Positions 24,721 through 38,939 are shown, counted from the first letter of the stretch. The stretch: 64,000 bases of DNA from Timema cristinae (GCA_039000515.1 JBCFYV010000001.1:60322234-60386233); one strand, 5' to 3'. Program-made: numbers and translations. Notes: a model not told the origin generated them from the sequence alone.

Positions 24721-27700
24721 ACAGTTAAAAAAATTACTTAAAAAAAAAAAAAAAATGTTCCCCCCCTTTCCAACGTTCTAAAAATTTTTAACCAGATTCA
24801 ATAGCTTTAAAACCCAAAAAGTCAGGCCCCCCTTTTTTAATTTTTTAAACCAAACTTTTTTACAAAATCACAATAAAAATTTATATTCTTATATAAATTA
24901 CACCTATTTAATTACAAAAATATTCATTTTTAAAAATTTTTTTTTTTTAATTTATTTTTGTTAGCTTATTGTTGAAACCCTATTTTTAATATTTTATATT
25001 CGTTTGAAAAATTAAAAACAAAACAAACTTTTCGAAATTAATAAAACATTGGGTTATGCCGATCGAATGTCTAAAAATTCCGTGTTGCAAAAACGTTGTG
25101 ATAACGGGTCAAACCCAAAAATTTTTCCCAAGGGGTTGGTTAGAACGAATTTGTTTCCGTGTGGGGGGGCCTTGATGTGGACGGGGAAAGGGAAAAAATC
25201 TCTAACCCCAACGAAAAGATAAAGGTGCGCAGTTGAGGGAGGGAAAAAAAATTTTTTTAAGGAGCAGGGGCAATCGACTCTCCACAACTGGACCGTTTTG
25301 TTGTCACGGCATTTTCGACATACCCCCACCAGTTTTTTTAGCCTTCGTTACTCCCCCTTTTAATTTTAGCATTTATGTAATTACCCAAAATGGTTTAGAG
25401 TTAAGGGTTTTGATTCTTGAAAAAGCACCAAAATTTTTTTTAATAAGTTAAAACTTTTAGGAAAATCCCCATTTGACCCAACCGGAACAAACCTCAATTT
25501 ACTGTAGGGGCAGTCCATTTTGCAAAAAAGCAACGCAAAGGGTTTGAAACCTCTTGGATGGGGCTTTTTTGTTTAAAAAAAAATTTGGCAATTTTTAAAA
25601 AAAAAGTAAAAAAAAAAAAGTATAGCAAAAAAAAATTTCAATTTTTCTTTTCCCCTTTAGAATTAGTTTTTATCTTTTTTTTGAAAAAATTTTTTTTTTG
25701 CTAAATTTTTGGGGGGGCAGAAAAAAATTCAGTCACGTAAATTGGGGACCCTTCCCTTAATTTTTCATCCCAAGGGGGCCCATCAATTTAATTAATAAAA
25801 ATTTTTTATTGGGTTTTTCCCAAACTGTGTTTGTTTGGGAAAAATTTTGTTTTTTTACAAAAAAGTTTCAATTAAAAAACTCTTTTGACTCCCCAAAAAA
25901 CTCTAACGGCCTATTTAATAGGAAAGAAGGTTGCGCCGGCCTGCCCCCGGGTTTAACTAGAAAAAAAGAGCCATTCTTTTGCTTTACACTCCCCAAAAAA
26001 TTTTTGGAGCATAAAGGAAAAGATCCCCGGACCTTTACAACTGTCCAGAGCGAGGAAAGGGTTCTTTGGTTTTTTTAAAAGGGGTTTTTTGCCCGGGGAC
26101 CGGGAAAAAAAAGGAAAGCCCTTTATTTTCGGAACAGGTTTTAATGTGAGGGGAAAAACATCCCCAAAGGGGGGTTTGTGATTTCAAACCCCCTTTTCCA
26201 TCTTTTTTGGAAAAAAATTGTTGTCGGGGGTGGGTCCCAGAAAAAAAAACCATTACAAACCCTTTCATGGCCAGCGCTTAAAGCCAAATGCTCTCGTGTT
26301 TTTTAATTAATAATTTAAAGTTTTTAATTTTTAATAAAAAAAAAAAAAGGAATTTTGGTTTTTTTCATGTGAAATTTATCATAAGTTCATTTGAAAAAAC
26401 AACATTTTTCTTGTTTAAAAAGGCGCCACAAATGTTTTATTTTATAAAATCCTATTTATATTTCACAACATTAAATTTTCTTAAAAACCCAAAAAAATCG
26501 GTCAGTTTGTTTTAGCCATTTAAATAAATTTTTTTGGAATTTTAACAACAATTTTTTGTAAATATCAAATAAACTTTATTTTAAAAAAAAAAACAAATCT
26601 TTATTTTTTTTTTTTTTTTACAGGGTTCTTTTGTTTTATTTTTCAAAATTAAAATTAAAACTAAAAAAAATAAAACTTTTTTTAACTTTTAAGAAAGATA
26701 AAAAAATAATTCGCTAAAAAAAAGGGGTTTTTGACTTTTTTTTTGTTTAATCTTCAGGAATCAGGGAAAAAGACACGGAAAAGGTTAACATTTACAAATT
26801 TTTTGGGAAAAACAAATTAAGCCTTTCCCAAAAATATTGTTATAAATTAAAATATAAAAGTTTTAAACATTATACATATTAAAAATTTAAAATCACACCA
26901 ATAAATGAGTAAAAATTAAATTGCAAAAAAACTATTAAAATATGTTTAAAATTACTTATGTTTACGTTTTTTAAACTGGGAAAAAATTAATTTGTTTTTT
27001 TTCTTGGCTTTTATTAACTTTACTAGCCCACAAAAAACAAAGCCTATCGGCAAAAAAATGGAACATTTGGGGAAAATATTGAAGAAAAAATTTGGATTAA
27101 GGGGCCGGAGGGAAATTAAGAGTTCCCCCCCCCCACCCCCTTCCCTCCCCCCCCGCCCTTGTACCAAGGGGGGGTGGGGGGTAAAAGTATGACGCGCCCC
27201 CCCCCTTTTTTCCCCCTTTTTACAGCAAAAAGACAGGGGGGGGGGGGGAAATGGGGGTAGGGGCCCCCGGGGGGAAAGGTGGCGAGGGGGGGGGGAGGGG
27301 GGGTTTGCCCCCCCAGGGGGGGGGGGGGGGGGTTTGGGCCTCCCCTTTTGAAAAAAGGCGAACTTTAATCTTAATTAACTTTTTAAATTTTCCCCCAACC
27401 CCAATAGTTTTTTTTCGCAGTAAGTTCGCCCTTTTGAAAAGGGTGCCCTTTCCCCATCTCTGTCGGGCCCTTTTTTCCGGGTTTTTCCCCCAGAAAATTT
27501 TGGGGGGGTTTTGGGATATGTGAGGGCATGTTTAGATTTTTCCTTAGCCCCAGCTCCCCTCCCCTCTCAACCCCCACTAGCTGGGCCCCCTCAAAGAAGC
27601 AAAGTTCAATCTTTTTGTTTCCTCCTGGGGAGGGGGAGTTTAGAACGTAAATTGGATGGGGGAAAATTTTAAAAAAAAATTTCTTCAAAGGGGGCCACTT

Positions 27701-30700
27701 AAAAAATTATTTTTAATCGTGTTGGAAAAATAAAGTCTCCTGACGGGGGGTTTTTAAAAATTTGGGGGACGAGAAAAAAATTTTTTTTGTGAACTATGAA
27801 TTTTCTAGACTCCCTCGTCTGTAGGAGGGGTGGGAAAGGTTTCCCTCTAAGTTGGGGAAGTTTACGTACCCCTTGTAGAGGGGGTTGTTTTTGTTTTTTC
27901 CCCAATTTTTTAAAATTTTGATTAACCTTTTAGGGAAATCTTTAGTCCCATTAAATTCTAAAGATTGAAAATGTTTTGTAAAAGATACGGTTCTTTTTTT
28001 GTCTACAAACTTTCGACAGAATTGTAACAAAGAAGTTAACGGATTTAAGAGATTGGTCAGGGGGATATTATACCCACGGTATAAAACCCCTTAAAAAACC
28101 CGTTATGGAGGGTTCGTGTTCTCAGCTGCGGGAGGGCCCAAATAAAAGTTGGTTCCCTAACCGTTTCTTTTACTCGCAAAAGAACAGTGGAAGACATTTA
28201 AAGCGACTTATGCTTGTATACAAAGGCATCCCCAAAAATTTAAGCAAAACCGCCATCTTAAGTTTTGAAGGTAAAGTGAACATTCAAATTTGTGTGTGTG
28301 TATATCATTTTTCTTCTTATTTTAAAAAAATTTAAATTTTATTGGTTAAGATATTAGCTTCAATGTTTATATTTTTTTTTCGCTGGGGAACATGGTGGGT
28401 TTAAGGTGGTGGTTTTCAAACGCTAATTTTTCCAGGTTCAACCCTGTTTTTCTTTTTGTCTTTTTTTCCTTCATTTTTTTTTAAACCAAATTTTTTTTTT
28501 AAATTTTGGAAAATTTAAAGAAAAAAAAAAAAAACCTTTTGCCCACAAAAATTATTTTTCTCGGGGCTTTTCCTATAAAATTGGGGGGCCCCCCAAATTT
28601 TGTTAAAATTTTTTGAAATAATTCCCCCAAAATTGGAAAGGGTTTTTTAAAAAAAATTTTAAAACCGAATTAAAAAATAAAAAAAAAACCATTTTTAATA
28701 TATTTAATTAACCCCCAATTTCTTTAAAGGAAAAATTTTTTTTTCCCCCTCAGCACAAATGATGGAAACCCATTAAAATTTATTTTGAAAGGTTAACCCT
28801 TTACCCCTCATGGAAAAAGGGTGGTTAAAGGTGATTAAGAAATTTTTTTCCAAACGAAAACCGTTTTTTCCCTTTTAAACTTAAAACCCTGGGGGTTTTT
28901 CATTTCCCCCTCAAATTCCTGCATTTCAAATTTTCCTTTTTAACCCATTGGGCTTTTGTTTTAAAATTTTTAAGCCGGTTTTTACATTTAATAAATTTAA
29001 CCAAACTTTTTTAATCCCAATTTTTTTGTTTTAAAAGCATATTATAATTTAAAAAAACCGTCCCCAAAATTTTCTTAAAAAAAAAAACCATTAGCCAAAA
29101 AAAAGGTTAAAAAATTTTAAATTTTTTTTTTAAACACCCCCCTTTTTTTCCAATTCACAAATGAAGGGAAATAACAAAAATTTGGGGGTAACCCTTTTAA
29201 CCCCCCAAAAGGGCACCCTCAACCCATAAAAATTACGTTTGTTTTTTTTTCATTGCCAAAAAATAATTTTTTAAATTCCCCCCGTTGGTTTTGGTTTTTT
29301 TCTCCCCCCTTTGGAAGGCCCCTTTTTAAAAAAGCATAGGTTTTGGACTTTTGGAATTTTTTTTAAGGATTGAGGTTAAACCCTCCCCTTTCCCTTTGTT
29401 TTAAAATGGTTTTTAAAAAATCCTTTCCATTTTAAAAATTTGGAAATTTCAAAAAACCCAAACTTTTTTTTTAAAAAAAATTCCAAAATTTTTTAATTTT
29501 CCCCGGGTTCAAATACCTCGGGTTTCAAGGAAAACCGGGGGTATGGTTTTTTCCCTTTCCCACTACGAAAATTGGGGTTCATTTCCCTTTAAATTTTCCC
29601 CTTCCCAATTCTAATCTTTAAAAGTAATTAGACTCGGGAAATGTTTTTTAAATACCTTCGTAAACGAAACAAAAGAGAGGGTTTTGTTATAATAGTACCT
29701 ATTTCATACTTTTAATACCACAAATGTTGTTTTGAGGGTTTTTCCCAAATTTTTTTTGGGGTTGGCATGCTAACTTAACTATTTGTTTCTGATAGCTTTA
29801 CACACATACACCACAACACATACACAAGGGGGAAAAAAAAAATTTGGGGCTTAAATTTTTGTATATAAATAGCTTCATAAACCCCGCTAATTAGATTTTT
29901 TCCTTTTTGTTTGTTTTTTACCCCCTTCAAAAACCGCCCGATGATAACCCTAAAACCCCAAGCTGTCCCAAAAAATTAAAGGGGGATAATGAGAGAGGGT
30001 GGGGCCTTGTTAGAGCATAGCGCAACACAAATTTTAAAAAAAAGAAAAAAAAACATTTGGGGGCCCCAAAAAACAAAACGAGCTGCTTTTTAATTTCCTA
30101 ATCATGTATTCGACAAACAAAGGGGAAAATGGGTGTATTTTCTCTTTGGGAATTAGGCTCAATTTTTAATTTTTTTTTGAAACAAATTTTTTAAAATTAA
30201 AATACCTAAAAACAGATACCGTTTTTCACTCGGGGAAGGTATTAATTTGCTTACAAGAACATATTCCCCGGCCAGATTAAGACCCGAGCTTTAGATTTGG
30301 GGATAGTTTGATATAGAGCAAAAAACCCAAAAGACTTAAAACCCCCTTTTCACAAAACTTGGTGCAGGGTTTTTTAAGGGTTTTAAGGCTTTACCCTGGG
30401 CCCGGCTGGGCTATTATAAAACCCTTTTTGAAAAAGGTCCCCGGGGGCGGCGCAAAAAGGGACGCTCTATCCCCAAGAATTTAACCCAAATATGATCCTG
30501 TACTTTTTCTCTTTTGCGTGGGGGGAATAATTTAAAGACGGTAGAAAAATAATCAATCGAAAAATGGCTCGATAAAGGTAAATTGAAACCCTCTCTGTAA
30601 GTTTAGGCACCCTAAGGAGGGTAGAATTGAAAAAGGTTATTTAAAAACTCTACCCCTAACGATTTTTTTTCCCCGAAAAATTGGGAGGAGATTATAAAAT

Positions 30701-32259
30701 AACGTGATCTTCCCTCCTTCCAGATCGGGGAAATTCTTTTTCTGGGAGATCGGGGGGAAAAACGAGGGCACTTTAGAAATGAGAGAAAATTTCTCAAAAA
30801 ATCGGTTTTTCACGATCGGGGCTCGGTTCAAAACCCCGGGAAATTATCCCCGGGAGTAAAGCGCGAAAAAATGTAAATTGAAAAAGGATTTTGGGTTTTC
30901 CCCGTATCCGTATTGGCGTCCCTCTTTGAACCGACGGGAAAACCCCTAAACGTTTTTCGTCAAACCCTAATTTTCGAGAAAACGGCTGAATCAATGGAAC
31001 CCCCTTTTCCCATTCAAAATGAAAAATCGAAGGGCTTGGGAAAGGGGTTACCGATAAACCGTTATGTGTAAAACTGCAAAAAAAACGAGGGTTTAGTGAC
31101 TCTTTTTAAGGGGGTCAAAAAATATGTCCGGGGTTTTTAAAAAACCCCCCAACTAAATTCAACGTTAAAAAAAGGGCGTAAAAATTTTGGCCCCGGGGTG
31201 TCTGCCCCCTTTTTTTTTAAAGGGGAAAAAAAACTTCCCCAAAAAATAAAGATACGTGTATAAAATTTGGGCGGTAAGGAAAACTTTTCCCCCAAGGAGG
31301 GAAAAATTCCCCAGGTTTCAAAAAAGTAAAAAACGCGGGGGAAAACGGGGTTTATGTAAAAAACGCGGATTTTGGAGAGCTTCCCGTACCCGGTTTCAGC
31401 CCCGTGTGATTTTGAAAGAAATTTTCTTTATTGAGAAATGAAAAGGCCATGTAGGTTTTTTGTAGGTATTTTCACTAAAAAAAAATTTTGATGATAAACT
31501 TCAGATACCGGACTTCCCCGGGAAAAAATTTTAAAAAGATCAATTTGTTGAGGCTCTTGAGATACGCAAAGGGGTACTAGTTTGGGGTTTTTTTTCCCCC
31601 CCCCTTTTTCCCCAAAACGCCAAAAACACCTGCTCAAAAGATGCTTTAATAGGCCCCCTTTTTTTAAATAATTTAAAAAAACCCCCACGCAAAATGATAA
31701 CCGCTTTTAAGGGGAAAAACATTGCCCCCCTTGACGGAAATTTTTCGGGGGGAACCCGTCACGCGGGGTGAAAAAAAAATTTTTAAAAACCCGGGGGTAA
31801 AAACCCGAGCGTAGTAATCCTAACGCGGTTCCCCCCAAAATTTTTTTTTCTTAAAACACTTGCTGAACGAAAGAGAGGGGTTTTTTCACGGGAGATTTTC
31901 TTTTTTTTGTCAATCCAAAAAAAGTCAAGTTATTGGAGAGACAGGGGGCGTTTTAAGAAAAAAAAAAAGTATATTTGGCCCCCAAAGGGTTTTGGGGGTC
32001 ACATTAAAAATTATAATTTTTTTCACTTTCTATTTTACCTCCCCCCAGAAAAATTTTTATTTTTCTCGAACCCGAAAATTTAAAAAAAAACTGAAAAAGG
32101 GCACCCTGATGAAAAGGGTTTTAAATAGTCCTCGTGGGGTTTTTGTTCCCCTATGAAAAATAAATTCATTTGAGCGACTAAAGGGGGAAAAAAATTTTCC
32201 GAGAAAAAAAAAATTTTTATAACGCGCTCAGGGTTTTATATTCTCAGGAAGACTTTTAT

Positions 32260-33300
32260 CACCCCTGCAAAGTTTTTGGGGGCTTTTTTGGGGAAAGCAA
32301 GAATTTTTGGGGGGCTACTCGAACTCTACCTGAAAAACGGATGAACAAGGGGGTCGGGGGTTTTACCCCATCCAGGTGGAAAACTGGAATACTCCCGCTA
32401 CTTCCCCTCATTTTTGGGGAAACCCAAGATCTGTGTTTATCTATCCGGGGGTTTTTTATCGGAACACAATCTTCTACCATCCCTAAAGGGGGTTTTTGGC
32501 CCGGGGCACTGGGGGCCCCGTTCTCCCCATCCAGGTTTGGGAGCGGGGGAAATCCCCCCCGCTACCAGTCTCTCACGGGTTTGGGGGCTGACACTGTAGT
32601 ACCCGTTTTAATTTTCTGGGGGGTTTTTGGGGAAAAAACTATCCCCCCAATTTTTAGTCTTTTTGACCCGGGTGGGGCTTGTCCCCCGAGGAAAACCCGG
32701 GGGTTTTTAAAATACCCCCGGGGGGAGTCGGGGGTTTCCCCCCGCTCCCCCTCTTCTCCCCCGGGGGGACCACCCCTGAGTAAATTCCCCCCGTTTTAAA
32801 TTTTTTTTCCCAGGGTGGTAGGGGAGCTATCCCCCCCTCCAGTCTCTCACGGGGTTTTGGGCTGACACGAAGACCCCGTGTTCTCCCCATCCGGGGGTTT
32901 GGGAGTGGAAAAAACTCTCCCTCCCCCCTCTCAGGGGAAAAACCGACACTTAGGGGGGGTTTTACCAAATCCGGGGATAGTGGGGAAATACTATTTTCCC
33001 CCAGTCTCTCACGGGTTTTGGGCTGACACGGGGGTTTTTTCGTGTTCTACCTTTTCCGGGGGTTTGGGAGTGGAGCTACTCCCCCGCTCCCCGCCCCCTC
33101 TGGTTGGACCGCCCAGGGGAAAACCCCCTGTTCTACCTATCCAGGGGGGGAAAAAGTAGCGAAATCCCCCCGGGGTTTAACCCCAAATTCCCCCCCACGT
33201 AAGGGGGGGGTTTTGGGTTTTTAAATGACCCCCCTCTGGTTTTCCCCTTTGGATTGGGCTGATCCCCTCCCCTTTTCCAAAAACCCCCCTTCCTTCCCTC
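32260..33300 (+). repeat. Second locus of the 81-bp satellite, corrupted
   Basis: Words of the array unit at 48.9-52.9 kb recur about every 80-160 bases: AGTCTCTCACGGGTTTGGG, CTGACAC, CGTGTTCT and CTATCCAGG (for example 32565-32620, 32838-32895, 33000-33060, 33130-33150). The unit is smeared into homopolymers but its order is kept. Confidence 0.7.
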
Positions 33301-34311
33301 GCCCTATTTTCCCCTTTTTTTGGTTTTGGGTTTTTTTCCCCCCGCCGGTTTGGTTTTTTCCCCCCCCCTACAGCCGGAAAACCCCCGGGGAAAATTTTGG
33401 GTTTTGCTGAAAAATTTTTTTTTTATTGATTATTTTTAAAAATTTTTAAATTTGGGAAGAAAAAGGTTTGTTTTTTTTTTTATTTATTGCGGGGGCCAAT
33501 ACGCCGGCCCCTTTTGGGGTTTTTAAAAATTTTAATTGGGGGGGGATAGGGGTTTTCCCGGGGTTTTAGGGCTTGTTTTTTTTAATTTTGGGTATAATCC
33601 TTGACGTTGGGGGGGGGAAAGGGCCTGGCCGAAAACTTGGGGTGGGGCCCCCCCATCCCTAAATGAAAAATTTGGGTTTTCCCTTTTTTCCCCCGGGAAA
33701 CCCCAAATGGGGAAAAACCTTGGGGCTAGGGGTTTGGGGGTTTTTTGATTTGTGGTAATTTTTTCCCCAGCCCCCCCCCCCCCTTTAAAAACCCGGGGCG
33801 CCAACGGGGGGGAAAAGGGGCCTAAAACCCCCCTTGGGGGTTTTCCCCAAAAGACTTTTAAAAAATGCGTTTATGGTCGAAAACCCCGGCGCAAGCTGGG
33901 GGGCAGAAAGACAAGTTTTTGGGGGCAAGAATGGGACGTGATCACAACCGGGTTTTTTTCCCCATGACGTAATCATTGCTGTTTTTTGTCCCCAACCCAG
34001 AAATTTTAAAATTTTTTCAAAATTTTGGGGGCCCCGGGAAAAAAAAGAAAGGGGGCCCCAAAACCCCCCGTCCCCAAAAAGTTTTAAAAAAAATTGGGGT
34101 TTTTGTTTGGTAGGGGGCTGTCGAAAAATCAGGGGTTTTAAAATTTTCCTCACCCGCACCCTTTTGGGGCCCCAAAACCGGGGGTTTTTTTCCCATGCCG
34201 AAAAAAATGCGTGTTTTTGGCCCCCTTAGTTTCACTTCCCCCAAACGGGGGCCCCCTAAAATTCCCCCCGTTGGGGGGCCCAAAATCCCCGGCAAAAAAG
34301 TCTAAAAAAAC

Positions 34312-35803
34312 CCCTTAAAATAAGGATAGATATCAAATTAAAAAAATATGAAAAAGATAAAAAAGGATTTTAAAAAAAAAATTTATTGAAAATTTTAAAT
34401 TTAAAATTATTATTTATGAGGGGAAAAGGATGATTTTGGAAAAATTTTTTTGTTACAACAGAAAAATAATTCCCCCTCAAAAATTTTGTGAGTGAAAATT
34501 TAAATTATGTAATGAAAAAAAAGTTTTTAATTATTAAAAAAAAAAAAATTGAACTTTAAAAAAAAAAAAAAAAAAAATTTTAAAAAAAATTTTTTGGTAA
34601 AAAATTTTCATATAAAAATAAAACAATAAACATATAAAATCCCTTTTTTATGGGGTTTTTTTAAATAAAAAAAAGGGTGTTTTAAATTTTAAAAAACAAG
34701 TTTAAAAAATTTTTTGGTTTGTAGAAATAGAGATTGAGCCTAGGCGGCATAAAGGGTTTTTTTTTTTGTTTGGGGTTTATAAAAAATTTTTTTTAAAATT
34801 TTTTTTTTCAGGTTTTTAAAAATAATTAATTTTAACCCCCAAAAATATTTAAGCAAATGAATGAAAAAATGGGATAGTATAGAAGAAACTTATAATATGT
34901 GAAAAATAAAAAAATCAAAAGCCCCCAAAAATTAAAAAAATTTTTTGAAAAAAAAGAAAATTTTTTTTAAAATAAGTTGAAACTATTCTTATCTGGGAGA
35001 ATTTTAATTTTTCCCTTTTGGGGTTTCCCTTTTTGGAAAAAGAATGGGGTGGGTTAATCAAATGCCCCAAAAAGGGGGAAAAAGGAAAAATTCAAATTTT
35101 CCCCCCAAAAATCCAAGGGGGGAATAGATTAATTTTTTAAAAAAAAAAAAAAATTCTTTTTTTTTAAAAAAAAAAAATTTTTTTTTCAAAATTTTTGCTT
35201 TGTCTTTGATTTTTTTTTTAAAATTTCACTATATTAAAATTTCTTTTTATTTTTCCCCTTTTCATCAATTTGGGGCTTAAAAAAATTTTTTTGGGTTTGG
35301 GTTTTTAAAATGTAATTCCCCAAAACATCCTAAATTTTAAAAAAATTTTTAAAAAAAATTTTTAAAAACCCCAACCCAAAAATTTTTTTGAAAAAATGGG
35401 GTCAATTCTTAATTTTCTAACCAAAAAATTTTATTTGTTTATCAATTTTATCCCCCAAAATTTTTTTTAACAAAAATTTTTTTAAAAAACATGAAAATTT
35501 TAATGTTTTATTTTTTTTTAATTTTTTTTTATGTACTTTTTAAAATCACATTTTTTAATTGGTTTTTTTGTTAAATTTTTTTTTTTTTAACCAATTAAAA
35601 CTTTTTCTCTTACATAATTTTTTTTCCCCCTCCAAATTTTTTGATTTTTTTGTTTTTTTTGAAACCCCAAAAACTTCTCTCAGTCCTTTTATCTTCAAAA
35701 ATAATACCCCAAAAATTTAATTTTTTCAAATAATTTTTTTTTAAAACCTTTTTTCTATTTTTTATATTTTTTAATTTGATATCTACCCTTTTAAACTAAT
35801 AGG
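34312..35803. mobile_element. Foldback-type transposon, long copy, corrupted
   Basis: The left end (34312-34440) matches the left arm of the palindrome at 59008-59288: AAGGATAGATATCAAATTAA, then the TATTTATGA region. The right end (35665-35803) matches the right arm (CTCAGTCC, ATCTTC, AATAATAC, TTAATTTGATATCTACC, AATAGG). The arms are about 130 bp each and separated by about 1.2 kb of AT-rich sequence with no readable protein. It looks like the longer relative of the 59-kb hairpin. Confidence 0.6.
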
Positions 35804-38079
35804 AAAATTTTTTTGTTCCTTCCCCCAAATAATTATGTATTTTTTTAAAATTTAAAAAAAATTTTTTTTTTGGGGATCGTCTTTAAAAATGAAGGGGTGT
35901 GTTCCGTCACGGAGGGGGGAGTAAAGTGGGGAAAATTTTTCCAGAGTTTATGGGGTTTTTGAGGGAGTGTATAAAACCCCCACCCCCCCCAAGGGGAGAT
36001 ATGAACCCCTGCCCAAAAATGCCAAAAAACGTGTCCCCGCCCCCCCATACTTTTTAAACAACAAAAAAAAATTTAATGTTTAAGGACAAAAAAAATTTGC
36101 AAAATTTTAAGGCCCCCAAATTTTTATATGGGGGGCCCAATACATGGGACAGTTTGGCGGGTCGTCAAGACAAAAAAAGTTTTCGAGGTTGGGGGCAAAA
36201 GTCAGGACAAGAATATATCGTGCCCCCGAAAACCCCTTTGGGGTTTTTCCCCAAAGAGGAAAACAACGGTGTTTGACGCAACCCGGCCCCCAAATATTGG
36301 GCCCCCAAAAACCAAAACGAGGGGGGACAAGTTTTTGATTTTTAAAGGCATGGGCCCCCGGGGGCCAGGTTGGGGGCAGAAAAGGGGCAAGTAGAGACAA
36401 AAAATTTTATCTTTGTGCCGTAAAAAGGGGGGGGGGGGGGCTTTTAAAGAGGGGCGCCCTTTGGGGTTTTTTTTAATTAAACGTTTGTAAGCGGGTCAAG
36501 GGGAGAGGTTTTCAGAAAAGGGGGAAAAATATGGGGCGACGCGTGCGGCCGGGGGAAAAAATTTTACAAGGTATCAGCCTCCCCGAGAACCCCCACCAGA
36601 GTGTCTTTCCCCCGTCAGGGGCCAGATATCGGCAACCCCCCATCAGGGTAGTTGAGTGCCCCCACCCCCGGGAAAGGGGAAAGTCTGAAAACCCGTAAAT
36701 CTCGGGGATTTAAAAATTTACAAAAATTATTCAAATTTAAAATTTGGGGGAAACCCCCGACTCAAAAATCCCTGGTCATTTTGGGGAACTTTTCCTTCCA
36801 AAGTAAAAATATTTTGGATTATAACCTTTTTTAAAATTAAAGCCGTGTATGAATTCTCGGAGGACAAAGGTTATTTTTTAAAAAAATGAATTAATAAATT
36901 GACTGCTTTTGCTCCATCAGGGTTGCGGGACATTTTAAAAAAAAAATTTTGTTTGGGTTTTAAAAATGTTTATTTCTTTTGTCATCCCCAATTTTACATT
37001 TGGCCGTTTAAATGCAATTTTTTGAGGATCCTACCCCAAAAAACTCCAATCTTATTCGGCAAAATTAAGTATAAAAACCTCAAATGTGTTTTAAAAGGGT
37101 ATTTTGGGGGAGAGGGGGTTTATGCAGGGAAATTAGCCTGTGAAAAGGGGAATAAAAACCGTTAAGTGCAAAAAAAATTGAGAAAAAAAAAAATTATAAG
37201 TTTTTGCTAGGGGAAGAGACAAACCCAAAATTTTAAAATTTTTTTTGTGGGGTTTTTGGGGAAAGTAAGATTCCAAAATAAAAACTGTGGGCCCCTTTTT
37301 AAAAATGGGTTTTGCGCCTCTCAACGTGCCCTTTAATTTTTTGGGGAAAGGGGTTTCCTACTCTTTTCTAGGGTAGACCTTTTTTTTAAATTTATAAAAA
37401 AAAACCCAAAAAATTTGCTGGTGTTTTTTTTAAAAAATTCAATTGTATTTGGGCAAAAAAAATTTACTCCTACTTATTTTCAGTGGAAGATTCTTTTATA
37501 TGTATTGATAAAAGACCAAATAAATTCCTTTGTTTTTTTTTTTAAAAAATTTAAAAATTGGGTTTTTTCAAAAAAAAAATAGCAAAAATGCCCCTTATTT
37601 TTTTAAAAACCGGTGGAGAATAAAATAAGGAGACCCCCAAAAAGGGGGTGGGAAAGTTTGCTATCCAAAGAAAATTAAAAAGGGTTTTAAAATTTTTAAA
37701 TCTAACCCAAAAAATTTATATTTAGAGAATATCTTCCCCCTTTTAATGGAAAAAACCCCATAAGTATAAGTACATTTAAACCAAAAATTTCAGGGTTGTT
37801 TACCCGTCCCCGGTGAAATTTTTTTTTTAATTTTATGAATGTATTAAAATGGTAAGGAAAAATCTATTAAAAGGGGAGGCAGCAGTTTTTCACCGGGCGT
37901 TGGAAACTGCCCCCCGCCCAAAAGGCCAGAAAAGAATGAAAAAATTCCCCCCTTTGGGGGGGGAGAAAGGGTTTTTGTCTGTTAATTTTTTCCGTGGTCA
38001 ATGGTAAAGGGACGCAAAAGGGAAAATCTTTTGGCCGCAACCCTTAGCATGTCTTTGACCCCCCCCCCCCCCCCCGATT

Positions 38080-38710
38080 AAGTTCCAGGCTTCGATTCCC
38101 TGTATGACTGAAAATGTTGGTTTAAGGGGGGGAAAGGGAACTAGTAAAACCAACTGAAGCAAAGGGGACGGTCTTACCTGCAGGGGTTCGAAACCCTATA
38201 TTATCCACATTTCATGTTGTTTTTCTGGGAGCGGTTTCCCGTAAGGTGCTTCCCTTCTCACTCTCCGTGCAAAGGGGGGTTTAAAACTTCCAGGTCCTTT
38301 AAAAAAAAAGAAAATTGTTGCTACCAAACCTATGGGTCAAAAGATCCTTTGAGTGGAAACTCCCTAATCCACCAAAAAGGTGGCAATCAACCATGGACCA
38401 GGATTAGAACCCCTGTCCTTGTTTCTCGTAACTGCGTGGAAGCGTTAGGATGTCTACCCACGGCGCAAGGTCCAAAAAATGTATCACTCTCTCTCGTCTG
38501 TGAAGGGAAATTTGAAAAGACCTGTTTAAACTATGTCGTTTGGGCTAGTTCAGTGGTCAAAGTCTAAATGAATCAGTGTCCGTGAGGGTTAGTTTCTGTC
38601 CGCGTGCCACGTGTCCAGGCTTCGTTTTCCCTGTATGACTGAAAATGCTGGTTTAAGGGGGAACGGGCTTTGTACTTAACTAAAACGGTCTTACACCATA
38701 ATGCTTGGAC
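38080..38710. mobile_element. Repeated tRNA-like SINE fragments
   Basis: A block with CCAGGCTTCGATTCCCTGTA and GACTGAAAATGTTGGTTTAAG occurs at 38086-38140 and again at 38607-38662. Between them is a reverse tRNA-like piece (38396-38465; ATTAGAACCCCTGTCC as reversed box B). This family differs from A and B. Confidence 0.5.
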
Positions 38711-38939
38711 GGAGTTCTATAAGTAGAGGGGGGTGTAACGTTAAAACGCAAAATTAAAGTTTTATAATATTTATTCCCCAACCCCTTAAACAAATACCAC
38801 TTATAAGGATCTTGAAATTATGTTGTTATGTTTTAAATTTTGAAAATATATATATCGACTAAATATATATATATATATATATATAAACATTTAACGTTTA
38901 AAAAATTTTCCACTTCACAAATATAATATATTTACATAT

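Larger units (their letters stand above)
17400..38900. other. Low-quality sequence: bases smeared into homopolymers
   Basis: Runs of three to ten identical bases of all four kinds dominate, with few mixed words, most severely between 19.5 and 37.9 kb. The BEL LTR pair, the SINE copy at 24.4 kb, the satellite copy at 32.3 kb and the foldback copy at 34.3 kb all show the same change relative to clean copies elsewhere in the window: an isolated base is replaced by its neighbour and a base or two is lost. Open frames here are chance products of skewed sequence and should not be annotated as genes. Apart from the entries below, I see nothing I can support in 21.2-22.7, 23.0-24.4, 24.7-32.2, 33.3-34.3 and 35.8-38.0 kb. 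Confidence 0.8.

Noticed and set aside
24305..34295. Many open frames of 60-150 codons, some Gly/Pro-rich
   Set aside because: They lie in homopolymer-smeared sequence, have no recognisable domains, and overlap on both strands. They are products of skewed composition.
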